This document shows positions 18,101 to 26,575 of a stretch of 64,000 nucleotides of DNA, piece after piece. The stretch is from Arthrobacter crystallopoietes (GTDB lineage Bacteria > Actinomycetota > Actinomycetes > Actinomycetales > Micrococcaceae), in the NCBI RefSeq assembly GCF_002849715.1, contig NZ_CP018863.1:2108001-2172000 (forward strand). The letters are read 5' to 3'. The notes under the pieces are model-generated. The model saw nothing but the letters and a program-made list of their open reading frames with translations. It had not been told where the DNA came from and did not search any database. The number at the start of each line of letters is the position of its first letter. The stretch's first letter is position 1. The position numbers and the translations under genes were made by a program.

Positions 18101-20008
18101 GGAAACCAGCACGCGGTCATGCGTGATGTCCTCGATCCGCCAGCTCGTGGCGCCGAGGGCGAAGACGTCCCCCACGCGCGATTCGTAGACCATCTCCTCG
18201 TCCAGCTCGCCGACCCGCCGGCCGCCCTTGCCCGCGCCGTCCTCGGAGCCCACCAGGTAGACGCCGAAGAGCCCGCGGTCCGGAATGGTGCCGCCGGAGG
18301 TGACCGCCAGCCGCTGCGCACCCGGCCGCCCGGTGATGGTTCCGGCCACGCGGTCCCAGATAATCCGCGGGCGCAGCTCGGCAAACTCGTCCGAAGGGTA
18401 GCGCCCCGCGAGCAGGTCCAGGGTGGCCTCGAAGGCGGAGCGCGGCAGGGTGCCGAAAGGTGCGGAACGGCGTACGACGTCGAACCATTCCTCCACCTCC
18501 ACAGGACCTAACGCTGTGGCCGCCACCGTTTGCTGGGCGAGGATGTCCAGCGGGTTCGCCGGAATGTAGAGCGGCTCGATCCGCCCGGCCAGCATGCGCT
18601 CAACGGTGACGGTGGTGTTGACCAGGTCCTGCCGGTGCTTGGGGAACAGGACGCCCTGGGATGTCTCGCCGACCTGGTGCCCGGCCCGGCCCACGCGCTG
18701 CAGCCCGCTGGCCACCGACTGCGGGGACTCCACCTGGACCACCAGATCCACGGCGCCCATGTCGATGCCCAGCTCCAGGCTGGAGGTGGCGACCACGCAG
18801 CGCAGCTGGCCGGACTTCAGGTCATCTTCGATCAGCGCCCGCTGATCCTTGCTGACCGAACCGTGGTGGGCACGCGCCAGCAACGGCTCCGCCCCGGACA
18901 TCGAACCCGCCTGGGCCATGATCTGGGCGGGCATGTGCGGCGGCGAAGCGGCAGCGGCTGGATCGGCGTCGGTGACAGGTTCGGCGGCGGCATTATCCGG
19001 TGGCTGCTCCGTCGCCCAGACCTCGGCGGCGGCCTGGCGTTCGGCCCAGATTTCGTTGAACCGGGCCGTGAGCCGTTCGGCCAGCCGCCGGGAGTTGGCG
19101 AAGACAATGGTGGACCGGTTCGTGGCGATGAGGTCCACGATCTTCTCTTCGACATGCGGCCAGATGGATGCCGGCTGCGCGCCCGGCCCGAGTTCCTCCG
19201 CCGACGGTGCCGCCAGTGCTGTCATGTCCTCCACCGGGACGGAGACGGTCAAGTCCCATTTCTTCTGCGACGGCGGAGCCACGATTTCCACCGGCGCGCT
19301 GCCGCCCAGGAAGCGGGCCACCGTGTCCAGCGGTTCAACCGTGGCCGAAAGCCCGATCCGCTGGGCACGCTTCGGCAGCAGCGCGTCCAGCCGCTCCAGT
19401 GAGAGGGCCAGATGGGCGCCGCGCTTGGTCCCGGCGACGGCGTGGACCTCGTCCACGATGACCGTGTCCACCGCCGCCAACGTCTCGCGTGCCCTGGAGG
19501 TCAGCATCAGGAACAGGGATTCCGGCGTCGTAATCAGGATGTCCGGCGGGTGCGTGAGCAGTCTGCGCCGGTCCGACGCCGGAGTGTCCCCGGACCGTAC
19601 GCCTACCGTGATGTCCGGGGCGGGCAGGCCCAGCCGCCTGGCGGTCTGGGTGATGCCGATCAGCGGCGCGCGCAGGTTCCGTTCCACGTCCACGCCCAGG
19701 GCTTTCAGCGGCGAGATGTAGAGGACCTTGGTGCCGCGGGAGGGTTTTTTGCCGCGCTTGCCTGCCGGGAGTTCTTCGATGGGCAGTTCCGGAGCCTGTT
19801 CGGCCGCGGTGATGAAGCTGTCCAGCGCCCAGAGGAAGGCCGCCAGCGTCTTGCCGGAGCCGGTCGGGGCGACCACCAGCGCATGGGAGCCGGCCGATAT
19901 GGCGTTCCAGGCGCCCTCCTGCGCATCTGTGGGCGCGCTGAAGGCCCCGGCGAACCACGCGCTTGTGGCCGGGGAGAACCTGGACAGAACCGGCGAGCTG
20001 TTTTCGAT
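15167..20008 (-). CDS. lhr: Lhr-family ATP-dependent helicase
   Basis: Superfamily 2 DNA repair helicase of about 1,610 residues. Walker A is APTGSGKTLAAF, motif II is DEVHAV, and QRVGRAGHQ is motif VI. A winged-helix and long C-terminal domain follow, as in actinobacterial full-length Lhr. Start problem: no in-frame ATG, GTG or TTG lies before the Walker A motif, yet homologous-looking sequence (RFSPATSAWFAGAFSAPTDA, about residues 10-29) extends upstream to an in-frame TAG at 20018-20020. The drawn start is an ATC at 20008, at the predicted transcription start; a CTG at 19987 is the alternative. A sequencing error or true non-standard start must be considered. Confidence 0.9.
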   Translation of the reverse strand: MENSSPVLSRFSPATSAWFAGAFSAPTDAQEGAWNAISAGSHALVVAPTGSGKTLAAFLWALDSFITAAEQAPELPIEELPAGKRGKKPSRGTKVLYISPLKALGVDVERNLRAPLIGITQTARRLGLPAPDITVGVRSGDTPASDRRRLLTHPPDILITTPESLFLMLTSRARETLAAVDTVIVDEVHAVAGTKRGAHLALSLERLDALLPKRAQRIGLSATVEPLDTVARFLGGSAPVEIVAPPSQKKWDLTVSVPVEDMTALAAPSAEELGPGAQPASIWPHVEEKIVDLIATNRSTIVFANSRRLAERLTARFNEIWAERQAAAEVWATEQPPDNAAAEPVTDADPAAAASPPHMPAQIMAQAGSMSGAEPLLARAHHGSVSKDQRALIEDDLKSGQLRCVVATSSLELGIDMGAVDLVVQVESPQSVASGLQRVGRAGHQVGETSQGVLFPKHRQDLVNTTVTVERMLAGRIEPLYIPANPLDILAQQTVAATALGPVEVEEWFDVVRRSAPFGTLPRSAFEATLDLLAGRYPSDEFAELRPRIIWDRVAGTITGRPGAQRLAVTSGGTIPDRGLFGVYLVGSEDGAGKGGRRVGELDEEMVYESRVGDVFALGATSWRIEDITHDRVLVSPAFGQPGKLPFWKGDSLGRPVELGRALGAFVRELAASAEEPALERLRGNGLDEWAAANLVAYLAEQRQATDVVPSDRALVVERFHDELGDWRVVLHSPFGMPVHAPWALAVGARLHQRYGLDGSAMAADDGIVLRVPMMEDEPPGAELFLFDPEELDQIVTAEVGGSALFASRFRECAARALLLPRQNPAKRTPLWQQRQRSAQLLDVARKYPTFPIVLETVRECLQDVYDLPALKDIASSIERRELRLVETTTPQPSPFARSLLYGYVASFLYEGDSPLAERRAAALSLDPSLLNDLLGRAELRELLDADIIARTERELQRLSEDRKVRGIEGIADLLRLLGPLTTAEIALRVELPEGAGPAEAQTTTPDSEAAVDGPAVAYVEPLLAELAKANRALKVGIAGVGHWAAVEDAARLRDALGVPLPMGVPLAFIEPVADPLGDLVGRYARTHGPFTAPECAARLGLGVAVVDTALRRLLKDGRVAEGEFRPPESAVPPVTGVVEWCDVEVLRKIRRRSLAALRQEVEPVDPATYARFLPVWQNVGSGLRGLDGVATVIDQLSGVPVPASAWEPLILGTRVANYAPSMLDELTATGEVLWAGAGSLAGNDGWITLQLAENAPLTLNPQPDFEPSVLQYELLNLLASGGQFGGAAFFFRQLADALAAGGTQTADADVVTALWELVWAGRITNDTFTPVRALLAGGTTTHKQRPSAPRARSARLGRIGRMHGLGTGTGLGPGAGLRPGAGAGHSGRAALPLAAGRWSLLPAPEADPTIHAHATAELMLDRYGVVTRGSVANEGIPGGFGLLYKVLARLEETGRCRRGYFIEHLGAAQFAVPATVDRLRSFNRDAQLAEQAPAALALAATDPANPYGAALPWPVQDGGHRPGRKAGALVVLVDGELALYVERGGKTLLTFTADPDALTLCAEALVGIIRRGAADKMAVEKVNGAPVLDTDVARALTGAGFYTTPRGLRFRA

Positions 20009-20023
20009 AGTTCGAGACTATCG
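20005..20023. repeat. Inverted repeat over the lhr start region
   Basis: CGATAGT (20005-20011) and ACTATCG (20017-20023) form a perfect 7-bp inverted repeat with a 5-nt centre, overlapping the lhr -10 box and predicted start. It could be a regulator site or a hairpin in the DNA; no protein is assigned. Confidence 0.45.
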
Positions 20024-20037
20024 CCCGCCACCGACAG
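20015..20037 (-). promoter_or_regulatory. RecA-NDp (PafBC-type) DNA-damage promoter of lhr-nei2
   Basis: On the minus strand the sequence reads CTGTCGGTG, 8 bp, TAGTCT. The LexA-independent damage promoter described in mycobacteria is TTGTCRGTG-N8-TAGNNT. The match is 8 of 9 in the upstream block, exact 8-bp spacing, and full agreement in the -10 block. Transcription would begin about 7 nt downstream, near 20008. This predicts activation by a PafBC-like regulator after DNA damage. Confidence 0.72.
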
Positions 20038-20055
20038 GATGCATCCGCCAGCGAG

Positions 20056-20748
20056 TTATGCGGCTACAAAAGTGCCGACCGTCATGAGCACCACGGCCTC
20101 GTTGGCGCAGCCGATGGTCTCCTGCGGTGCCGTCAGCCAGGCGGTGTCGTTCGGTGGGTAGACGCGCACTCCGGCCACGTCCGCCTGGTTGCATTCGGGA
20201 CCGTAGTTGCCCGCGTTGGTCTGCTGCAGCTTGGCCACGGCGGATTCGCCCGGCGCCAGCGTTACCGTCACCGCTTCCGCTGCCGGATCCCGGTCCGCCG
20301 GCGCGCCGACCTGGTTACCGGCGGCGTCCACGTAGGACACCCCGGGGTAGCCGCGGACGGTGCAGTCCTCGGAGTCGACATTGGTGACCACCAGGCTGCG
20401 GTAGACGCTGCCGGCCGCGCCGGCACCTGGCTCGGTCTTGATGGCGGCCTCCAGTTGGTCCGCCTTGCACTCGCCCGTTTCGGCGGTGCCCTCGGCCGGC
20501 GCGTCCGTCTCTTCGGCAGCCGGGGCGGAGGTTTCCGCTTCCTCTGCAGGAGTGCTTTCGGTCGCGGCGGAGCCGGACCCGGAAGCGGAGCCGGAGGCCT
20601 GCGCCGAGGCCTCGGGGGCGGCGGGAGACGTGGCGGGAGCACTGCCGGCGGGCTCCTGGGATTCCGGCTGGCCGCACCCGGCCAGCAGTACAGCACAACC
20701 CATCAGAACTGCCGCTGCTGCACCGGGCAGCTTGTTACGTTTCACCAT
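20056..20748 (-). CDS. DUF4232-type secreted lipoprotein
   Basis: 230 residues. N-terminal lipoprotein signal with lipobox LLAGC (Cys 25), then a Ser/Ala/Glu/Thr-rich linker (about 30-90) suited to spanning the cell wall. A C-terminal domain of about 135 residues with conserved Cys pairs (GECKADQLEAAI, DCTVRGYPGVSY, GPECNQADV) matches DUF4232. Membrane-anchored and extracytoplasmic; function unknown. The lhr promoter begins only 19 bp past its stop codon. Confidence 0.85.
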   Translation of the reverse strand: MVKRNKLPGAAAAVLMGCAVLLAGCGQPESQEPAGSAPATSPAAPEASAQASGSASGSGSAATESTPAEEAETSAPAAEETDAPAEGTAETGECKADQLEAAIKTEPGAGAAGSVYRSLVVTNVDSEDCTVRGYPGVSYVDAAGNQVGAPADRDPAAEAVTVTLAPGESAVAKLQQTNAGNYGPECNQADVAGVRVYPPNDTAWLTAPQETIGCANEAVVLMTVGTFVAA

Positions 20749-20834
20749 GACACCAGCGTACGGCCAGCCGGCCCGGAGTCAACGAAACCCGGCCACTCCG
20801 GACCGGGTTTCGCCGACTTGTTACATAGCGTTCT

Positions 20835-21635
20835 TTACTTCTTAACTCCGCGGGTCCGAACCAGCGCCGCGACACCCGCGAGCAGGCCCAGCAACCCGGC
20901 CCCAAGGCCGACCCAGCCGGCCGTCGCCGCACCGCCGTCGTTGGTTCCAGCCGCACCGGCCGCGGAGGTGTTCGAGGCCTGTTCGGTGTCGGCGGAGCCC
21001 GCGGCCGTGCCGTGGCCCTGGCCCGCCGCCTCGGCTGCGGTTACCGCGAACGACGGCGCGGGGGACTCCAGGTCATGGGGGTCCTGGCCCACTTCGGCAA
21101 CCTGCGCCCAGTCCGTGGACCCCTCGGTGCAGGTCTGCAGCACGGGGAAGGCCAGCGTTTCGCCCTCGGCCGCGGGCAGCTGGACCTGGATCTGGAGGGC
21201 ATCGCGGACGCCGTCGGCCAGCGGCTCCTTGGCCGTGTAGACGATCTCGCTCACGCGCTTGGTGATGGTGGTGCCGTTCTCGAGCTTCTTGGGCGTCTCC
21301 AGCGTCTCTTCGACCTTCTCGACGTCCCAGCCCGGATGCGCCGTGGGCGTGGCGTCGTCGATCTGCTCCGGCAGGCTGATCGCGATTTCGGTGGTGGGCG
21401 CAGCCTCACAGCCGTGCGCAAAGTCAAAGGTGAGCAGGGATGAGGAGCCGGCGGCCGTGCTGTCCGGGGTGACATGGACGTGGGCCGAGGCCGCGGCGGC
21501 ACCGACGCCGAGGAGCCCGACGGTCGCGGCGGCTGCAAGCCCGGTGCGCAGGCTGCGCGCCATTCGGCGGTTGGGGCGGCGGTTAGTGCGGGCATCGCCG
21601 GTGGCGCGGACAGGGTTCGTGGTCTGCATGGTCAT
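20835..21635 (-). CDS. ycnI: YcnI family protein (DUF1775), membrane-anchored
   Basis: 266 residues. A basic N-terminus and signal peptide end at SAHVHV; cleavage would expose an N-terminal His, the copper ligand known for YcnI domains. The DUF1775 domain (about residues 51-200) is followed by an Ala/Gly-rich linker and a C-terminal membrane helix with a basic tail (LLGLLAGVAALVRTRGVKK). AAAGG precedes ATG 21635. Together with the next upstream membrane protein it probably forms an envelope copper-handling unit, although no CopC/CopD is seen. Confidence 0.9.
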   Translation of the reverse strand: MTMQTTNPVRATGDARTNRRPNRRMARSLRTGLAAAATVGLLGVGAAAASAHVHVTPDSTAAGSSSLLTFDFAHGCEAAPTTEIAISLPEQIDDATPTAHPGWDVEKVEETLETPKKLENGTTITKRVSEIVYTAKEPLADGVRDALQIQVQLPAAEGETLAFPVLQTCTEGSTDWAQVAEVGQDPHDLESPAPSFAVTAAEAAGQGHGTAAGSADTEQASNTSAAGAAGTNDGGAATAGWVGLGAGLLGLLAGVAALVRTRGVKK

Positions 21636-21739
21636 GGCTATTACCTTTCAGGGTGCGCCGAAGCGGCGCGATGAGCTGGAAGACCTGCGGGCGATGGCCG
21701 GGGCTGTTGCCTGGCACGGAACGCCGCAAGCCGGATGGC

Positions 21740-22369
21740 TTAGTGAAAGGAAAGCGCCGGTGGCCCGCGCAGCGGCTCCAGCTTCAGCTGGCACAGGGTC
21801 CGCGGACGCAGCAGCGCTCCGCCTGGCGGCATTGCGGGACGGGGAAGAATGGGAAGAACGACGGCGGAGGGCAGCTTCGCGAGCGGCCGCAGCCAGGCGG
21901 CAAGCGCCCAGACGGCCTCCTCGCCCCGGACCAGGAGCAGCCCGGTCAGCGCGGCGGCGAGCACGTGGGCGACGACCATGGCGGCGCCATGCTCGGCCGG
22001 TCCGTGCACAGCAGCACCAGCAGCGCCAGCGGCAGTGGCCACGCATTCCAGTGACCCGGCCCCCGCATAGGCGTGGTGGCCCGCTTCGGTGCACACCGCC
22101 GTCGTACTTAGAACGGTGAAGGCCTGGTGCAGGGCCAGTTGGCTGACCGCGAGGATGGCGGCCATCGTGGTGGGGCCGAGTTTGCGGCCGGCGAGCAAGG
22201 TCACCGGAAGCAGCGTCAGCACGCTCAGGCCAATAACGACGCCGGCGGCCGGCATGGTGCCACCGCCGGCAACGTGCGCGGCGGCCGCGAGACTCAGCAC
22301 GGTGGCGCTGACGGCGGCGGCGCGGAGCAGGCGGACGGGAGCCAGCCTGGACGTAGCCGCGGAATGCAT
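21740..22369 (-). CDS. Hypothetical membrane protein of the ycnI locus
   Basis: 209 residues with about four to five hydrophobic segments and an extracytoplasmic His/Cys-containing stretch (VCTEAGHHAYAGAGSLEC) that could bind metal. AAGGGAGG lies 5 nt before the ATG. It ends 104 bp before ycnI on the same strand, so it may be co-transcribed and share a copper-related role. No named family is recognised; the C-terminal 35 residues are Pro/Arg-rich. Confidence 0.75.
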   Translation of the reverse strand: MHSAATSRLAPVRLLRAAAVSATVLSLAAAAHVAGGGTMPAAGVVIGLSVLTLLPVTLLAGRKLGPTTMAAILAVSQLALHQAFTVLSTTAVCTEAGHHAYAGAGSLECVATAAGAAGAAVHGPAEHGAAMVVAHVLAAALTGLLLVRGEEAVWALAAWLRPLAKLPSAVVLPILPRPAMPPGGALLRPRTLCQLKLEPLRGPPALSFH

Positions 22370-22468
22370 TGCCGCCTCCCTTCCTGGCGTTCTTCTACAG
22401 TCCGTAAAAGTCTAGCCGCCAGGGACCCGCGCGCCTCAAATCAGGCATCCGGCAAAGCCCCTGTTGCC

Positions 22469-22936
22469 TCATTCGTGATGGTAGGGGCGGCCGCTTGCAA
22501 TTTCCTGAGCCCGGTAGAGCTGTTCGATCAGGATCAGCCGGACCAGCTGGTGCGGAAACACCAACTTGGACAGCGACCAGACGAAGTCCGCGCGCTGGTG
22601 GATGCTTTGGTCCACGCCGTAGGCGCCGCCGATGATCAACGTGATGTTGCGCGAGGTATCCAGCGGCGCCTGCAGTGTGCGGGCCAGCGTGGGCGAGTCG
22701 ATGTTCTTGCCGCGTTCGTCCAGCAGGATGACAAAGTCGTTGGCGTACTTGCCGCCCAGCTTGCCCAGCAGCTGCTCGGATTCCTCCTTGCGGGCAGCGT
22801 CATGCTCGCGGGCGGAATGCGGAATGGGCAGCCAAGTGACATCGAAGGGCTTCTTCATCCGCTTCTCATAGCGGTCGATCCCCTCGGCCACCCAGGACTC
22901 GTGCTTGCGGCCGACGGTCAGAATGCGAAGTGCCAT
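22469..22936 (-). CDS. rlmH: 23S rRNA pseudouridine-1915 N3-methyltransferase
   Basis: 155 residues, the exact RlmH length. A SPOUT (trefoil-knot) methyltransferase that methylates pseudouridine in helix 69 of 23S rRNA. LRILTVGRKHE starts the fold. FVILLDERGK and LIIGGAYGVD form the SAM-binding knot. The C-terminal end QLYRAQEIASGRPYHHE is the invariant RlmH signature. No clear ribosome site upstream of the ATG; translation may be leaderless. Single gene. Confidence 0.97.
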   Translation of the reverse strand: MALRILTVGRKHESWVAEGIDRYEKRMKKPFDVTWLPIPHSAREHDAARKEESEQLLGKLGGKYANDFVILLDERGKNIDSPTLARTLQAPLDTSRNITLIIGGAYGVDQSIHQRADFVWSLSKLVFPHQLVRLILIEQLYRAQEIASGRPYHHE

Positions 22937-23003
22937 TGGACTATCTTGTCATCCGGCTGCGGCCCGGCGGGCCAGGAGCCCGCCGGGCCAATGAGAGTTG
23001 CCG

Positions 23004-24365
23004 CTAGCTGCCGGCGTGCTCGTTGTTGTCGGAGACCGCCAGCAGATCCGTGCTGGTTCCGGCGGCCCCCGCCTTGGATGACTTTTCGGCCGTCATGTTC
23101 CGGGCCACGTCGGTCAGATCCACGCCGGTCATGGTCTTGAGCATGGACAGTGTTTCCACCAGGTTGGTGGAGATATTCTGGCTGAGCTTGCTCTCGCCGT
23201 CATTGGAGATGACGTTCAGCTCCGAGATGTTGGCGTACGGCGCCGCCAGCTCGTGCGCGATCTGCGGGAGCGTGTCCAGCATCCGGTCCAGCACGGCGGC
23301 GTCGTTGAACTGCTTGTAGGCCTCGGCCTTGGCCAGCGTGGACGCGGCCTCTGCTTCACCCTGCGCCCGGATGGCGGCGGCCTTCGCGGCACCTTCAAGC
23401 TCCACGGCCTTGGCTTCGTTTTCACGCCGCGCCAGTTCGGCTTCGGAAGCCAGCATGGCCTGCGTCTTGGCGGCCTCGGCGATCTGCACCTGGCGGTAGC
23501 GCTCGGCATCGGCCGGCCGGCGCACTTCGGTGTCCAGCTGCTTGGCCTTCAGCTCCGCCTGGCGGACGGCGACCAGTTCTTCCTGTTCCAGGATCCGCTG
23601 GCGCTGCGCTGCTTCGGCCAGCGGGCCGGCGGCGTTGGCAGCGGCGAGCCGGGCGTCGGTTTCTTCCTTGATTTCGGCCTGCTTCAGGGCCAGCGTGCGC
23701 TGGGCGATGGCAACCTTCTCGTCGGCCAGTGCCTGTGCCTCCGAGGCCTCGCGCGTGGCCTGCGCCTCGGCGATGGCGGCGAGCTTGGCAACTTCGGCGG
23801 CCTGCGGGCGGCCCATGTTGTTGATGTAGTCGCCGTCATCGTCCACGGCCGAGATCTGGAACGTGTCGATAACCAGGCCCTGGTTGTTCATGGAGTGCTC
23901 GGCCTCTTCGGACACCGAGGCGGCGAAGGACGCGCGGTCCTGGATGACCTGCTCCACGGTCAGCGTTCCGACGACGGCGCGCAGCGAGCCGGCCAGGATC
24001 TCCTGCGTGTAGTGGTCGATCTGGTCCTGCTGGTTCAGGAAACGCTGGGCGGCCCGGCGGATGGAGACCTCGTCCCCGCCGACCTTGACCTGCGCGACGC
24101 CGGTAAGCGACAGCTGGATGCCGTTCTTCGAAATGCCGTCGATTTCCACCCGGATCTGGCGCGAGGCCAGCGACATGGTGTACGCCCGCTGGATGAACGG
24201 GTAGACAATGACGCGTCCGCCGGAGACCACCCGCTGGTCATCCTGGCCGCCCCGGCCGGTGATGATGAGTGCCTCGGACGGGCCGGCCACGCGGTAGGCG
24301 CGCATGAGACTGAAAATAATGATGAGTACGACGACGACGAGAACGGCTGGCAGGAGTAACTCCAC
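23004..24365 (-). CDS. Flotillin-like SPFH/band 7 protein
   Basis: 453 residues from a GTG start. One N-terminal membrane helix (LLLPAVLVVVVLIIIFSLMR), then an SPFH/band 7 domain (about 25-200), then a long Ala/Glu-rich coiled coil (about 200-360, EAEAAS-type repeats) and a C-terminal tail. This is the flotillin/FloT layout; such proteins organise membrane microdomains. No NfeD partner is adjacent. The gap to the thioesterase gene (24366-24567) holds no gene. Confidence 0.9.
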   Translation of the reverse strand: MELLLPAVLVVVVLIIIFSLMRAYRVAGPSEALIITGRGGQDDQRVVSGGRVIVYPFIQRAYTMSLASRQIRVEIDGISKNGIQLSLTGVAQVKVGGDEVSIRRAAQRFLNQQDQIDHYTQEILAGSLRAVVGTLTVEQVIQDRASFAASVSEEAEHSMNNQGLVIDTFQISAVDDDGDYINNMGRPQAAEVAKLAAIAEAQATREASEAQALADEKVAIAQRTLALKQAEIKEETDARLAAANAAGPLAEAAQRQRILEQEELVAVRQAELKAKQLDTEVRRPADAERYRQVQIAEAAKTQAMLASEAELARRENEAKAVELEGAAKAAAIRAQGEAEAASTLAKAEAYKQFNDAAVLDRMLDTLPQIAHELAAPYANISELNVISNDGESKLSQNISTNLVETLSMLKTMTGVDLTDVARNMTAEKSSKAGAAGTSTDLLAVSDNNEHAGS

Positions 24366-24567
24366 GGCGGACTGCTTTCTTTGCGAGACTGGGCAGGACA
24401 GACAACCGCCGTTGTCTGGTGCGTCACTCCGGCGGCCCCACTTCGATCCTAGGCCATGCCCTGCTGGAAGCTTTCACCAGCTGTGGAGAACCGCTGCGGA
24501 CCCCACAAGGGCGAGCGCCCCCCGCTAAGGTGAGCCCCGCCGTCGTCGTTCGTTGCGGGTTTGGCGC

Positions 24568-25416
24568 TTACGGCTCGGGGAACTTGCGCACGGTGAGGAT
24601 CTGCGCGGCCTTGCCCACCAGGCCCCGCTCGTCGTACAGGTCCGTGGCGGTCATGCCGACCCCGGACGCGCCGAAGTGCACGCGGGTGTCCATGCCCGTC
24701 CATTCGCCCTCGGGCTGGCGGAACAGGTGCACCGTCAGGTCCAGGTTGGGGAACATGTACTCCCGCGGGCTTTGCCGTACCGCGATGCCGTTGGCCGTAT
24801 CAACGTGGCCCATGAAGCGGGCAATAGGCTCGGACTCCTCGCCGTCCACAATCGCGTAGGGCGTGCGTATCCACGCGGCGCCGCTGCCCGGGCCGCGCCG
24901 CTCCGCCAGGCGGAATTCGGTGGACGCGATGAAGCCGCCGTCCCAGACTGACTCCATTTCATAGGGCGCGCATTCGGCGGGCGGCTTGAGCTGGCCGCCG
25001 TCGCCGCCGGCCACTTCGCTGGTGTCGCCGGTGAGCAGGCGCCAGACCAGGGCGCGGATGGCCGGGCGGCCGTTGCCGCTGAGCGTCGCCTCGATCAATT
25101 CGATGGTGCGGCCGGGGCGGACTACCTCGGTTGTCACTTCGATTTCGCCGCCCGGAATGATGCCGAGTATCTCGAACGTGACCTGGCTCAGCGCCATTTC
25201 CGGCCGCGGATGGTTCTGCTGGACCGCGTGGATCAGCAGCCCTGAAGCGCTGGCCATGTGCTGCTCGTGCGCGTTCCAGGCTCCCTGCGAGTGCAGCGTC
25301 GAATGGAAGCGGGTGTCGTCCAGCCGGATGTAGTAGGCGTCCGGGATCGTTTCGCCCGCGGCACCAATGTGTTCGGTGGCGATGGCGGTGGCGGTGGTGG
25401 TGAGGGAGTCGGCCAT
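24568..25416 (-). CDS. Acyl-CoA thioesterase-like protein, double hot-dog
   Basis: 282 residues. Two hot-dog repeats of about 130 residues each, as in TesB/YbhC-like thioesterase-family proteins. The first holds QGAWNAHEQHMASASGLLIH; the second runs from about residue 155 with SVWDGGFIASTEFRLAERRG. It likely hydrolyses an acyl-CoA. Cytosolic, no signal peptide. It lies 40 bp downstream of the TDT transporter gene on the same strand. Confidence 0.8.
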   Translation of the reverse strand: MADSLTTTATAIATEHIGAAGETIPDAYYIRLDDTRFHSTLHSQGAWNAHEQHMASASGLLIHAVQQNHPRPEMALSQVTFEILGIIPGGEIEVTTEVVRPGRTIELIEATLSGNGRPAIRALVWRLLTGDTSEVAGGDGGQLKPPAECAPYEMESVWDGGFIASTEFRLAERRGPGSGAAWIRTPYAIVDGEESEPIARFMGHVDTANGIAVRQSPREYMFPNLDLTVHLFRQPEGEWTGMDTRVHFGASGVGMTATDLYDERGLVGKAAQILTVRKFPEP

Positions 25417-25456
25417 GGTCCAACTTTAGTGACCGCCGCCGAGGATGTGGAATCGC

Positions 25457-26524
25457 TCAGGCCGCGGCGGGAGCCGGCCCGGTGCCGCGGCGGAACAGCG
25501 TGGCGCGCAGGTGCAGGCACATAAACGTGAAGGTGGTGAGCCAGACGGCGCACGCCACCCAGATCCACACCGCGCCGATCCCCTCGACGATCGGCAGGCT
25601 GTCGGCCTGGCCGAGAGTCAGGCAGGCGACGGCGTACATCCCGACGGGGAACACGATGCTCCACCAGGTGGCGTCGTACCGCAGCGGCACGCGGTGCCGG
25701 AAATGCCGCCACCAGCCGGCGGCAATGAGGGCCGGAATCAGCCAGGTGGCGAAGGACCAGCAGACTACCGAGAGCCCGGCCACCAGACCGCGCGTGGCGT
25801 TGACCATCGGAGCGTCTTCCATCTCCACGATCCGCGCGCCAGCGACCACGGAGATTGCCATCGCGCCCATGGCCACCCAGTAGGGCGGCGTCAGGTCCTC
25901 GGGCTTGAGCCGGTAGAGCATCATGCGCAGCGCCACGAAGATGCCGCACGCCGCGTAGAGGAAGATGCCGATGGACCAGCAGAACAACGCCACCACGGCG
26001 AGCTCGCGGCGCAGCGACGGCAGCGCCGGCTCAATGGTCGCGGCGGCAACCGCGCAGGACTGGGCGGCAACGGCCCAGATGAACCACGTGCCGTTCGCCG
26101 TCGCCGTTACCGGGCGGGCGGTCCTGGCCAGCACAGCAGTCCAAGGCACCACGTAGCCGAGCAACAGCCAGGCGATGAAGCCGAGCCCGAGCAAGCCCGT
26201 GGTCCAGCCGATCTGGCCATCCATGGAGAGCCGGATGCCCAGCACATTGGTACCGGCGACAAAGGTGAAGAATCCGAAGCCCCGGCGTGGATCGTTGAAG
26301 TCCTCGGAGAAGTTGTGGCGATGGCGCACCAGGCGGAGCACGTGCAGCGCCAGCAGCAGTACGTAGCCGGAGGCGCAGACCGCCAGCAAGATTAACGACG
26401 GCGCTGTGAAGCCTTGGATCTGCAGCGCGATGGAGACGATGCCGCTGCCCATGACCAGCGCGAAGTAGCCCGGCGCCAGCGTCGCGACGGCCTGGTCCAT
26501 CCTGCTGCTCAAACCCGTCTGCAC
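25457..26524 (-). CDS. TDT-family (TehA/SLAC1-type) transporter
   Basis: 355 residues with ten hydrophobic segments. The N-terminal LAPGYFALVMGSGIVSIAL and the repeated two-helix units are typical of the tellurite-resistance/dicarboxylate transporter family, which includes TehA and the SLAC1 anion channel. Likely exports an anion, sulfite or C4-dicarboxylate; the ligand is not inferable. The next upstream feature is the tRNA-derived hairpin and island boundary. Confidence 0.88.
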   Translation of the reverse strand: MQTGLSSRMDQAVATLAPGYFALVMGSGIVSIALQIQGFTAPSLILLAVCASGYVLLLALHVLRLVRHRHNFSEDFNDPRRGFGFFTFVAGTNVLGIRLSMDGQIGWTTGLLGLGFIAWLLLGYVVPWTAVLARTARPVTATANGTWFIWAVAAQSCAVAAATIEPALPSLRRELAVVALFCWSIGIFLYAACGIFVALRMMLYRLKPEDLTPPYWVAMGAMAISVVAGARIVEMEDAPMVNATRGLVAGLSVVCWSFATWLIPALIAAGWWRHFRHRVPLRYDATWWSIVFPVGMYAVACLTLGQADSLPIVEGIGAVWIWVACAVWLTTFTFMCLHLRATLFRRGTGPAPAAA

Positions 26525-26575
26525 CGCTCCAGCTTATCCGCGGGTCTCCGCCGGGCCTGTGCCGGGACAAAGCAA

